64,000 nucleotides of DNA from Austropuccinia psidii (GCA_023105745.1 JALGQZ010000012.1:44161763-44225762), one strand, 5' to 3'; shown: positions 35,113-45,735, counted from the first letter of the stretch. Notes: a model not told the origin generated them from the letters alone. Translations and numbers: made by a program.

Positions 35113-36734
35113 CTAAGCATGACTCCTTCTCCTTGAGCTTACCCTCACATATAATTTGCTCCCTTTCCAAACTAGAATGTCTCTCCATTTTCTCCTTTTC
35201 TCAATTATGAATCCATTCATTGTTTTTTTCTCTTCCACTAATTTCTTTTCCTCCAAGGAGACATAGTTTTGAATCACCTGCCTATGGAACTTCTGGGTCT
35301 CTTGCTCATGTCTATGATGCAAATACTTCAGATTTGATTGTGGTCGCTTGGGAATTAGATTCATCTTCCCTTTTTGATGAGCCTTTTGATCCAATGAAAC
35401 CTTAGGCAAATTGTGTTGTCTTGATATATCAATACCCTCAATATCTTCCTGGTGTTGGTCAAAGGCTTTGCATTGACTATTTTCATAGGAAGATAGACCC
35501 GATCCACTATTACTTTCATCTTCAACATCTGAGTTCAAATCAATCACTTCTCCTTCATTTGTTGTATCCATTTCAGAAAAAGCTGATACATTTTCCTTGC
35601 TTCCAAACACACAATCCATGCGGGTATAGCAATTAAACAGTGATTCAAGTTTTTCTTGAAGTGTCATACCTATTTCCAATTCAGATCAACCAGCACCAGT
35701 ATTGTTGGCCCACTGAAAAATCATCATATATTTCTTCTTGTAGGTGCTAAGCCATTGAGCACAATTGGGACCATTCAGCTCCAAAGAAGGGTTCAAGGAG
35801 TTCAAGTAACCTGCAAAAACATCATATGCAACTGCATGTGTGATCATTTTATCACCAATACTTGTTTTTGTATTATTACCAAAGATCTGATCATAATTGT
35901 CTTTATCCTCAATGTAGGTGCAATTATTGGTTTGATCTTGAATGGTGAATTTTGGGTTAGTATCAGAGTTTCTTTTCTGTTTTAATCCTTTATGCCCTTT
36001 TCCCTTTTTTCCTCCTTTGTATTTCTGGCTCTCTCACCAGTCCCTGCTTGAGTCCCACTATTTTCAGTCATTACTATACTACCTCCACTAGCAGGTGTTG
36101 AAACACCCAGATGAAAATTCTTAACCAATTGTGACATACAATCCACATGATTGACTTGATACCCATAGCATAAATTGAACAGAATTGCAGGACTTGGACT
36201 CATCAATACTTGAGGCCTAGAATAATCTTCAGAATGGTTTTCATGAAGTGAAGAATAACTCCCATTTGATGACAAATGTGAGGCCATATTGCATCCACAT
36301 CCATTGAGGAGATTTGATTCCAGTATCATAGTTTCATGGTGAGGATTTGGCATTGCAGAATGGGTTATACTTCAATGGTGGAGGCTTGGCATACATAGAT
36401 GATTGAACTGCATACTGCTTTGTGTATTGTTCACAGACCCACTTGTAAGCTGAATGTGCACATCTAATGGCAATCATGTTGCATTAATAGGAGGAATGGT
36501 TATCCACTCTTGCATTGATGGAGTCCTTGGAAGTTGATTTTCAGACACATTTGTAAGCTGAACTTGGGAATCTAATGGGGAGCTTGTTGCATTTGTAGGA
36601 GAAATTGATGACCACTCTTGCATTGAAGGATTCCTGGGGGCTGACCACTCCCATTCATTACATTGATGCATGCATTCATTATGAGTTCCATCAACAGTTC
36701 AAAGAATTACTCCATCTTCAAGATTTTGACTCAT
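35113..36734 (-). pseudogene. Decayed SANT/Myb-like gene with internal 36-residue repeat
   Basis: The minus-strand frame starts at an ATG (36732-36734) preceded by CTTTATAG, which may be a splice acceptor. Residues near 36414-36629 form two tandem 36-residue units (PSMQEW...PTNAT..PLD..VQLTNVSEN). The middle is Ser/Thr-rich and ends in a Lys-rich segment near 36000. A frameshift there leads to IEDKDNYDQIFGN, IGDKMITHAVAYDVFAGYL, CAQWLSTYKKKYM and FQWANNTGAG, a helix-rich block resembling the SANT/Myb-like DNA-binding domains expanded in rust fungi and linked to transposase-derived genes. After a TGA the tail is acidic, then basic with coiled-coil character. Four stops and one frameshift make it a pseudogene or a strongly diverged relic. 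The assignment to the Myb/SANT class is inference from pattern. Confidence 0.6.
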
Positions 36735-37022
36735 CTATAAAGTGAAAAATAAATCATTTTCACAATCAGGTGTTATCATTATGAAATACAATGAAACTAA
36801 TCACATTTTACAATAAACTGAAACCTCTTATGTGCTCAACCTAATGTAAAGCATACTTCAAATTTGATATAGCTTTTGGAGGCAGCAGATGTGAAAAATT
36901 GTGTGACAAATTTGAGAGCCAAGATATACATGATCAATAAAGTCTTAGAAGATGGAGAGCAGAAAAAAAATTAAAATTGAGAGAAACTCATAAAATGAAG
37001 AGCAAAAGGGAAAAAGAATTGA
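36735..37022. other. Short AT-rich spacer, nothing recognised
   Basis: The sequence between the SANT-like gene and the target duplication of element D holds no gene. If the ATG at 36734 is internal, upstream exons of that gene would lie here or beyond the insertion. Confidence 0.5.
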
Positions 37023-37027
37023 AATAG
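37023..37027. repeat. Target-site duplication AATAG (left copy)
   Basis: AATAG precedes the left LTR of element D; the same five bases follow the right LTR at 47170-47174. Confidence 0.93.
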
Positions 37028-37777
37028 TGTCACAGGGGCTCTTTGCAGTGAAGAGGGCCTGGCACTCAGTAAACTGGGACTCACTTATGGAGGGCTCAAG
37101 GATATGATAAGAGATGAATACACTTAAGAGTGTAAGATGATGAATTACTAATAAAAGAAAGATAAGAAAAGCAGCAAGAAAATAATAAGGGTAAGAGAAT
37201 AAAAGAGCCAACCACAAACAAGTCCAATTCCACTGTTTCAACCTGCCAGAATGTCAAGAGAAGGGTTAATAAGGATATGGCCACCCAACTCATACTTTAC
37301 AGGCAAAGACTAACTTAAAATTAAATAATTATAATACCCAAAATAAGGATAAGAATAATTATGAAATAATAAATAAACTAAATTAATTAACGGGGGAAAA
37401 GTTCCCAGGGGGAGAAAGAGGGGCTGGTATATGTGAGAATCACCAGCCCTGATCCAGAGAGAGAATTTCCATGAGAGGATTTGATGATTGAATTGAGTCT
37501 GGCCAATACAGGTCCTGTACAGCTGTACAGGGCCTGTACAAGAGGAGTGGTGGTATTGAGTTATCATACAGTTTGGAAATGGTGTATCAAAACTGTATTG
37601 GGTAATTCCAACCTGTACAAGTATTGACAGGCTGTATTGATGAACTGGACTGTATGCATATTTCAGCAAGGAAGATTTCTGAAACTGAATTTTTATGCAC
37701 ACAGTGGATTTGCTTTTTTAAGGCGTTTGAGTGGGTGTATCAATGAATACCCTTACCCCTGATGAGTGGTTGTTACA
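37028..37777 (-). repeat. 3' LTR of element D
   Basis: A 750-bp LTR, TG...CA, nearly the same as 46424-47169 apart from a few substitutions and gaps, for example near 37300 and 37600. It contains the palindrome CCTGTACAGCTGTACAGG at 37514-37531. Confidence 0.95.
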
Positions 37778-38759
37778 GTATCCACCTCTTGAAACTGGGG
37801 TCTCCTGAATACCATAATACCCTGCCACTGTTGAGTGGCATCTCAATATCCCCACATTTTTTTGAAAAAATTTCTTTTTAATTTTTATTTCCTCTTCACC
37901 ATTATCCTGAAATCCTTTTTTCAATTCTTCCCTGCCAAATTAATTTTACTCCCCCCTTCTTTAACTTGAGTAAGTCTTCCACTTTGAAATATGGCTGCTT
38001 TTATTCTTTTGATTCAATAAGTCCTTCTTTTTGGGGCATGGCCTTGGGTTGTATCCCAAAATGATGGCCACTGAGCTCTTCTGCTCAAAAAATTATGCAA
38101 AATGAGTATATGAATGTATACTCATATGACAAGGGCCAACCTGATGTTGGGCCCTTCCTTGCCTTGACTGAAAGTGTCTTGGAAAAGAATCTTCAAGGGG
38201 TCTTGTCCCCATTTACCTTGGAAATACCTCCCCTGGCCTTACCATAGCTATTTTGGGCCTTTGCTATTGCTAGGGTTCTTCTTTGATAAAATTGATTTTA
38301 TGGCCATTTAGGCCTTTTTTGGGTCTTGGGGTGAAAATGGTGAAAAATTGATATATGGCCATTTTTGGCCATTTTGTAGTTCTGGTATCCTACGGTCCAT
38401 GGTCCGTGGGCCATGGACTATATGCCACAGTCCGTGGGGGCTATTGGAGGCCCCCTGGGCCCAATTTTGCTGGGGACCCAGGGGTGCCATGGGACCATAA
38501 ATTGGCCCCTGGCCCAATTTCCACCTACATGGCCTGGACCCATTGAGAGGGTCCAGGACCATCAAGATCCTGGCCTCCCCAAAGTTGCAGGGGAGGTCCT
38601 GGGTGAATAAATCCCCAAAGGGGTCTTGAATCTTCACCTTGGAGGCTTTGAGGGGGGGCCATCATTGAGTTATGGCCCCATTTCCTTTAGTTCATGGTTT
38701 TTTACTTGAAGTGGACTGATTCTGACATATTGAATCTTCTGCTTGCATATTTCTTAGTA
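37778..38759. other. Non-coding 3' region of element D, with a GC-rich block
   Basis: Directly next to the LTR is a weak purine tract on the element strand (AAGAGGTGGATAC). 38380-38640 is strikingly GC-rich and full of short inverted repeats built on CCATGG, GGGCCC and CCCAGG words, so the transcript here should be highly structured. The open frames in this block on either strand have no recognisable domains and are not called. Confidence 0.6.
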
Positions 38760-39983
38760 ATGAGTTCCAAACTGACTGAACTCACTGAATCTTCTTCTTC
38801 TGCAACGCCACCTTCTGTTCTTTGTGGTTCTGGCGTCCTCAGTTGATTGGTGTCACCCTCCATAGCTTCTTTGGGACATTTCAATCCCTCCCAAACTTAT
38901 GACGGTTACAAGGCAGTTGAAGTTCTTGATCCTTCTTGTACTGAATGTTTGGCCAAGGGTAAGGATTGTTTTCAACATTACAATCCCCAATCTTCAAAGT
39001 GTCACTATTGTTTCATTGGAAAAAAGCCATGTTGTACCAGGTTGCAAGCTTCAAATGTCAGGAGGTATTGATGGAGTAGAAAGGATGGGCCTTTGGAAAA
39101 GAGTTTCCAGTTTCTGAGACGCTTACTCCTTATGGAACTTCAGGGTTTTCTAATTGTGAGTAATTTGAGTATTTTGATTGAATTTGGTACTGATATTCTT
39201 GATTTCGTGACTGCTTCTGGGAAGAGCAATGTGGCAAGGTGGACTAATGTTGGAGGACCCATTCCAGTTGGTGGTAGGCCAATATACTCCAGCTCAGAAG
39301 TCCCAATCTCCAAAATCAACACTGACAGCATAGTGAAGAGAAGAAGAAGAATTGCTGATTCCCCACCTGATCCAGATGCTTAAGTTAGTTATGAGTTGGA
39401 TGGTGAAGAAGTTGAAGTTGTTCCTCATTCTGTTGGCCATCAATCCAGTGCTTCCTCTTCTCAGCCTCTTTCCAACAGATTCCATAGTCACATAATTCCC
39501 AGAACTCCCAGAAATTTCCAACCTACTCTTGCTGCCATTCCTACTTCCCTTCCTCCTGCTTCACCGAGTCCTTCCCATGCCCGGCCTGCCTTGAATCAAG
39601 CAGTAAGACAATCACCCATCCAGAAGCCTAGGATCTCACCCATAATCACCTCTCAACATCTCCAACCTATGGCCCGCTCCAGAGGAAGAAGAGATGGATT
39701 TTCTCCTTTACCGTTTCCTGCCACTCAAGTATTTCAAAGAAGAGATCATTGGCCTATCCGAGTTACCAGAGAAGATCCAAATGCAGCAAGTGAAAACCAG
39801 GACGCTGTGGCAAGGGTGTTCAGGATGGTTTATAGAAATAGTAGGGAGGTGATTATGTATGCAAATGATAGAAATATTCCAGCTACTGCTTCTGAAGAGA
39901 TGGTTGCAAATTTTTCCTGGTATTAAGATGAGCTGATAAATGACTTTCAGAGAAACCTTCATTATTTGAGTAGAGATAACTAG
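38760..39983 (+). pseudogene. Accessory gene with Zn(II)2Cys6-like cluster, antisense to gag-pol
   Basis: A single frame of 408 codons runs from ATG 38760 to TAG 39981-39983 with no frameshift, only four internal stops (38844, 39069, 39381, 39924). Order: Ser/Thr/Pro-rich N terminus (MSSKLTELTESSSS); a cysteine cluster at 38937-39032 with spacing CX2CX6CX10CX2CX6C (CTEC, KGKDC, KCHYC, GKKPC), the pattern of the fungal Zn2Cys6 DNA-binding domain; a basic stretch after it; GPIPVGGRPIYSSSEVPISK; a long Pro/Ser-rich linker; and a conserved-looking C terminus (FPATQVFQRRDHWPIRV, NSREVIMYANDRNIPATASE). It is transcribed towards pol, converging with it. The clean frame suggests past selection. A DNA-binding or nucleic-acid-binding role in element regulation or targeting is inference; the Cys cluster could also be a non-DNA-binding zinc site. 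Confidence 0.75.
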
Positions 39984-40062
39984 TTTCCTTGTTCTTGTTT
40001 GTGTTTGGTTTGACTTCTATCCCCACTCTTATAGCTTCTAAAAAATGAAAAAATGAATGGAA

Positions 40063-40086
40063 CCTCCCAATACATGACTTGGGAGG
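40063..40086. terminator. Hairpin downstream of the accessory gene
   Basis: CCTCCCAA (40063-40070) and TTGGGAGG (40079-40086) form a perfect 8-bp stem with an 8-base loop, 80 bases after the accessory gene stop. It could mark a 3' end or block convergent transcription; this is inference. Confidence 0.4.
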
Positions 40087-40270
40087 GGATGCTTCTGCAT
40101 TAAAGAAATAAAAGAAAACAAAATTATACAAGTAAAGAAAAAGAAAGAAAATGAAATAAAAAAGAGAGTAGAGAAAAGAAACAGAGAAATTCCTGAGGTT
40201 TGTCCTTCTTGTGGTGAGTTGCTTGAATCTTGGCCAAGAATTGTCTGAAAGATAAAACCAAGCATTTGAT

Positions 40271-40706
40271 GCTCACACAGTGGCCAAGGTAATTTTTTAC
40301 AACAAGTAGAACCCTCAGGGATGCATACCAGCAGATGGAACTTACTTTCATAACTCCCACTCCCCACAAAGCACCATAAAATGAAACAAATTGCCATAAA
40401 TGACTTGAAGTAATGAGTGTCTTGAATCATGATGATTGCCATCAATTGAAATAATAATAAAAGAGAAAGAAAATAAAGATAAAAGACAAAAGAAGAACAA
40501 ATTTGGCCAAATCTTGATGAAGGTCCAAATTTGAGGGTATTGATGTTGCAAGGCCTTCTAAGTCTGTCCAAAGAATTGACAACTGCTCACAAAGTGGCCA
40601 AGGTGATGCTTACAACAAAATTTAGGTAGAATACCCCCTTAAAGATGCATGCCAGCAGAGGAACTTACTTTCATAACTTCTTCTCCCAACCAAGCACCAT
40701 AAATAA
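40271..40706. repeat. Imperfect direct duplication of about 120 bp
   Basis: 40271-40389 and 40585-40706 share the ordered blocks GCTCACA.AGTGGCCAAGGT, TTACAACAA, GATGCAT.CCAGCAG, GGAACTTACTTTCATAACT and AAGCACCATAAA. The copies sit in the spacer between the accessory gene and the end of pol, about 195 bases apart. Confidence 0.8.
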
Positions 40707-42300
40707 AACTCTTGAGGTATTTGGACCAGGCTTGTCTGGATACAATGAGTCTAAATCCTTGACAAGGTCTGGTCAGTTGGTAAGGTTTGAAGCTGGTTCC
40801 CAAGTTTTTCTTTTTGGGTCTTCACTGAATCCTTTCCACTCTACAAGATACCATAATTTACCTCTCTTGAGTTTGGAGTCCAGAACCTGAGCCACTTCCC
40901 ATTCTTCTTGCTCCTCCACTAGGACTGGTGGTTAAAATTGATGTCTATTTGGGATAGTTGATTGCTTCACTGGTTCTAATAAGGACACATGGAATACAGG
41001 GTGAACTGACTTCCATTGTTGAGGCAACTTGAGGTGCTATGCATGACTTCAAATCTCCTTAATGACTTCAAAGGGTCCCAGCCATCTTTCTGAAAGTTTC
41101 TTGGTGGGTCTTTTAGTCTTGATGTTCTTGGAAGCTAGCCATACCTTATCCCCAGGTTGGAAAGCAGGTGGAATTGACCTATTTCTATCTGCATACTTCT
41201 TGAATCTCCCTATTGCTGACTCTAATTCTTCTTTGACAACTTTCTGTACTGATTGGAGTTTTGTTGATAACTTTCCAGCAGGTGAGTCTTGAGAAATATG
41301 GATTGAGTCAAAGCTGGGATTTCTTCCATAAATGGTGAAAAAAGGTGATTGCTTTGTTGATGAATGTTCTGCATTATTATAGGCAAATTCAGCCAGAGGG
41401 AGCCAGGTGTTCCAGTCATCTTGATGGTAACTGACATCCATCCAAAAGTACTGTTCTAGAATCTGATTTACCCTCTCTGTCTCTCCATCTGTTTCAGGAT
41501 GGAAATCAGTTGAAAGATCTCTTGATATTATGAGCTGCTGACATAGATTAGTCCAAAATGATGAAAAAAATAAAGAACCTCTATCACTAACAATACTGAC
41601 TGGAAGGCCATGTTTGGAAAATACATGACTAATAGAGATTTGAGCTAAGTCCAGAGAAGTTATTAATCCATAAGCTGGAATGAATATTGCCATTTTTGAG
41701 AATCTGTCCACAACTACTAAAATTGAATCAAAGTTGTTTGACAGTGGCAATTTAGTGATAAAGGCTATTGATAATGAATTCTAAGGACCAAATGGAATTG
41801 AAAGAGGCTTGAGTAGTCCAAACTTCTTATGATGAATGTTCTTGTTTCTTGAATATTGCTGACATGAGGACACATAGTCCTTAATGAATTGATTCATTCC
41901 AGCCCAATAAAAATCCCTCTTTATGAGCTTGAGGGTCTTCTCCTGGCCAGGATGGCCAGCCAATAGTGAGTCATGATTCTTTTGAAGAATATTGAGTTGG
42001 ATTTCTTCATTGCTTGGGATTACCACTCTATCTTTGAATAATAATAACTTGTCTTGAGGTTCAAGAGAATAATCTGGAACTGATTCACCTCTTGCTAGTT
42101 GCTTGAGTATTTCTTTATAGTCTTTGTCTTGCCATACTTCTTTTTGAATATTGTCAACTAAATCTGAGAATATTTCCACTTTGATTGAGGAGAATCTTGA
42201 CTCTTGAATGCCATATTTCTTGATTACTTGATGAAACTTCTGGGGATTCTTGTGGATGAAGTCCACCCCCCTCTCTGGGTACACATTGTCCCAACGTGAC
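40676..42300 (-). pseudogene. Element D integrase and chromodomain
   Basis: The frame gives HDSLLAGHPGQEKTLKL and CQQYSRNKN (zinc site with the last Cys changed to Tyr), then the core: LSIAFITKLPLS, where the first catalytic Asp is Ala (41763-41765), IVSDRGSLFFSSFW (second Asp), and HPETDGETERVNQILEQY (Glu intact). ERWLGPFEVIKEI is the GPY/F module. After two stops the frame continues as HLKLPQQWKSVHPVFHVSLL, then the chromodomain near 40740-40910: EEWEVAQVLDSKLKRG, KLWYLVEWKGF, TWEPASNLTN, with the aromatic Tyr/Trp residues that bind methyl-lysine in this family. It would tether insertion to marked chromatin. Integrase itself should be inactive because of the Asp to Ala change. Confidence 0.92.
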
Positions 42301-43530
42301 AAGGCATCTGGTAAAGTGGCCAGCCTGCCTGGGCAGTAAGTAATAGTGAACTGAAACTCAGAAAGGAATTCAGCCTAATGGGCCTGACAACAAGTAAGAA
42401 CTTTGGAAGACATGAAATACTGAAGAGAAGAGTGGTCTGTCAAGACCTCAAAAGGATTGGAAAGAGAAAGAAGAAAAGTTCTCCAGTGCTTGAGAGCCCA
42501 AACTATGCCAAGGAGTTCCTTTTCATGAATTTCATAGTTCAGCTCAGCTGGGAGAAGCTTGCAACTATCAAATTCAATGGGATGCTTTCCTGAGTCATTC
42601 AGCTGACTCAGTACAGCACCCAAGGCATAATCAGAGGCATCAGTCTCTACAATAGTTGGTAGAGAAGGATTGAAATGAGAAAGGATAGGAGAAGTGGTGA
42701 ATGCTTCTTTGAGTATTTTAAACTGACTAAGAGCTTCCTCATTGAAGATAAAGGGAGAGTCTGTTTTTAGAAGGGAAATGAGAGCAGTGATTTTTTTGAG
42801 TAAGTTTTAATGAAACGTCAATAGAAATTGGCAAAGCCAAGAGAGGATTGAAGATCCTTGATTTTCTTTGGCTGAGGCCAATTCAGGATTTGTTGAACTT
42901 TAGAAGAATCCATCTTGAGGCCATCACTTGAAACAACATAGCCCAAGTATTCCACACTTGGAGGCTTTGGCAAACAAATTATTGTCCCTAAGTCTTTGGA
43001 GGATAGAGGCCACATGTTTGACATGTGCCTCCTCAGAACTGGAAAAGACCATAATATAATCTAAATAAACTACAACAAAAATATCCAAGAAATCTGAAAA
43101 TATGTCATTCACAAGATTCTGGAAAGAAGCTGGAGCATTGGTAAGGCCAAATGTCATAACCAAATACCCATAACTACCATATTTGGGTCTGAAGGCATTA
43201 AAGTGCTCATCCCCCTCTTTGATTCTCAAGAGAATATATGCACTGCCCAGATCTATCTTGGAGAAGATAGTGGAACCGTTGAATATGGTAAGAAGCTGGT
43301 TCATAGGAGGAACAGAATACCTGTTCTTTGTAGTGACAGCATTTAGTTTGTGGTAGTCAACACACAAATGAAGACCTCCATCCTTTTTCTTGACAAAAAG
43401 TACAGGTGCTCCTGTTGAAGAGGAGCTTGGCCTTATTAAACCTTTCTCTACATTCTCTGAAATGTAGGCCCACAGTATTTCTGACTCTTGATTTTATAAT
43501 GAGTAGATAACACCAACTGGAGGTAGAAGA
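42301..43530 (-). pseudogene. Element D reverse transcriptase and RNase H, YLDY active site
   Basis: RT starts with ENVEKGLIRPSSSSTGAPVLF and reads FVKKKDGGLHLCVDYHKLN, PPMNQLLTIFNGSTIFSKID, LVMTFGLTNAPASFQNLVN and then [11 protein letters not shown] at 43056-43067, where YLDD has become YLDY (GAT to TAT). Frameshifts near 43000 and 42800 follow; [20 protein letters not shown] and [11 protein letters not shown] are the connection region. RNase H has IVETDASDYALGAVLSQ, CKLLPAELNYEIHEKELLGI and VLTDHSSLQYF, with its acidic residues kept. The linker to integrase (DALSRWDNVYPERG) follows. The RT active site is lost and the frame is broken in at least three places. Confidence 0.92.
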
Positions 43531-44395
43531 CCCTTCAATTCAATATGATGATCACAGGTGCAGTGTGGAAGAAGTTTCTCTGCTTTCAACTTGGAGAATA
43601 CCTCCAAATATTGGTGATAAGCAGGAGGGATTACCTTGAACACAGTTTCAATTTCTTCTGGCTCTTCCTCCTCATCCCACTGCTCCTCCAGGGAGGAAGG
43701 TCCATATCCCCTTGAAAGAGATGAAGTGAAGATATAGCAACATCTTCTCCAACATCTTTTATCTCTTTGAAGACTTCATCTCTTAATGGAAGTAATGACT
43801 GAGAGGGAATGATGGAAGGGATATGGACAGAAGAAGGAAGGGAAGGTGTCTTAAGTTCACCCACCAGAGCAACACTGTTGACAGCAGTGGCAAGGTCATT
43901 ACTAGTAGAAGAATGAATACCGCTAGAATCCTTATGACTAGAATCATAGGTGATAAATCCATTTTTCCAATCAATAATGGGAGTAAAATGGTAGAGTAAA
44001 TCATAGCCCAACATCAGGTATTCTCCTTTGGGTGAATGTATTATTAAAAAGTCCCTTTCGAAGCTTGGGAAGGAAGGCAAGTCAAATACCCACTTGGTAT
44101 AATGAGTGATGAACAAGGCAGGGAATTCATTTGAATCCATAATGAAAAGAGGAATCTTTTCAGGGATCTCTGACATAGTCAATGAGTACTTGAGAACAAA
44201 ATTTTTTGCAATAAAAGAGTTCTTAGAACCAGAATAAATGAGAATACTATAAAAAATATCAGAGACAGAAGGAAAAATAAGAAACTTTAAAGATTTCTTG
44301 ACAGTAGTATTCAGAGTGCACAATTGTGCTCTGGAAGGAAATAAGTGAGAACCATTGAACACATCATGATTCCCACTAAGGCTTTTCCCTGCTTG
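43531..44395 (-). pseudogene. Element D protease, YSG in place of DSG
   Basis: The frame opens after TAG at 44396-44398, overlaps the 3' end of gag by 85 nt in the -1 frame, and runs to 43631. The active-site loop at 44228-44236 reads ILIYSGSKNSF, so the catalytic Asp of the retropepsin is Tyr (TAT for GAT). FVLKYSLTMSEIPEKIPLF, PKGEYLMLGYDLLYHFTPII (second conserved Gly region) and the linker SSLHLFQGDMDLPP follow. A frameshift near 43690 leads to the pre-RT part (IPPAYHQYLEVFSKLKAEKL). Without the Asp the protease cannot work. Confidence 0.88.
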
Positions 44396-45735
44396 CTAGG
44401 GAAGCCCCTTAATGACCCAGGCTTGTTCTGAGGTCTCTTGAAGCATTTTTTAATTGGGTGCTTTCCGCCACAATAAGTACCCAACCCTTCTTTGATCCTC
44501 CTCTCCTTTTCAGAACCAATTAGTTTATTGGCCTTATTGAGGAGAGCAGAATGGGGCTTATCCTTTGAAACTTGAAATTGCTTGCCCTTCTTATTCTTCT
44601 TATGGTGAGGCCTTTTTGGATATGAGTCCTGAGGAGGCCTTGAAGAATTGGATCCAGTAACAGGAGGCTTCTTTTCTTGATGACTACCCTTCTCTTTCTG
44701 CCTCTCATGGTATCTGGTATCTAACTTCAAGGTAGTGTCCCTGAGTTCTTGAAGAGCATCAAAATTACCAGGGTAGGAAGCCAACTGGTCCAAAAGTATT
44801 GATGCCAATCCTCTTCTATAGACATGGATATACGCTCTTTCCCCCCAATCTCCAATTCTTGACATTAAGCTTCTGAAATCAGCAATGTACAAGGCTACAT
44901 GACCACTTTCCTTCATCCTCAAATTGTCCAACTCTTGTTCAGCTTTCCTGACTTCCTTGGGATCACCAAACAGAGTGAATAATTGAGTTTCAAATAACTT
45001 CCAATTAATGAGGAGGTAGGAAGGGTCTTCATTGGAAATATGGGAGAGATAGGGTTCAATCCATTTGCCAGCTCTACCAGTGAGAAAAGAAGTTGAGTAC
45101 AGGATTTTCTTCCTGTCAGAGAAGAAATTTGCTGGATCATTGTGGAAAATCAATTGACAGGATTGGATCAATCCTCTCAATTTATGAGCTTGAGTACCAT
45201 CAAAAGAATCAGGTGCCTTCATTGATAGAGTCTTGAATGCAGGGGCTTTGGAATTGTCCCTGGGGGCTTCTGCTTGAGAAAGTTGTCCCATAATAGTAGC
45301 CATTTGCTCCATGATCTTTAGGAGACTTGGGTCAGATTGAGAGACAAGAGGTTGATTAGTAGGGGCTAGATTAAAACCCTGGGGTACCTCTGGAGCATTT
45401 GCCAAGACATCTTCCACTTCAGTTTCCCCAGAATTTTCCTCTTCCACAGACTCCTCCCCCTCTTCATATTCAACTTCTTCAAGTATTGCTCTTGCACTTT
45501 CAGACATGCCAGGATAACCACCCAAGAGGCCAGAGAAAAATATTTATCTTCTTGATTTCATTCCCCCTCTTCTGGAGGGTGCTGCTCCTTCCATTGGTGG
45601 TCCTCTGTCCAAATTTGCACTCAGTTGATGAACTGATGGTCTGCGGTCAAAAGGAACCCTTTCTGTAGGAGTGAGAACAGCTGGATTTCTTTGAGATCTA
45701 TTATTCTTGGCTGGAGGGCTATGCTGAACTGGCAT
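44311..45735 (-). pseudogene. Element D Gag
   Basis: The start ATG at 45735 gives MPVQHSPPAKNNRSQRN; one stop at 45544-45546 and then a long open frame 45525-44311 follow. Domains in order: basic N terminus, acidic stretch (EEVEYEEGEESVEEENSGETE), a Gln/Pro-rich linker, the Gag core APDSFDGTQAHKLRGLIQS, FSDRKKILYSTSFLTGRAGKWIE, LFGDPKEVRKAEQELDNLRM and GLASILLDQLASYPG, a basic tail, and the nucleocapsid knuckle GTYCGGKHPIKKCF. The knuckle has lost its first Cys (Gly in its place). Gag ends at 44311 and pro is entered by a -1 shift. This is the most complete reading frame among the retroelements here. Confidence 0.93.
44383..44389 (-). promoter_or_regulatory. Candidate -1 frameshift slippery heptamer GGGAAAA
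   Basis: In the gag frame the codons are CAG GGA AAA GCC, so the heptamer G GGA AAA fits X XXY YYZ. It lies between the -1 frame stop (44396-44398) and the gag stop (44311-44313), and slipping by -1 joins gag to pro. Confidence 0.55.

Noticed and set aside
38308..38637. 109-codon minus-strand and 63-65-codon plus-strand frames in the GC-rich block
   Set aside because: Simultaneous openness on both strands follows from the palindromic GGCC-rich words.
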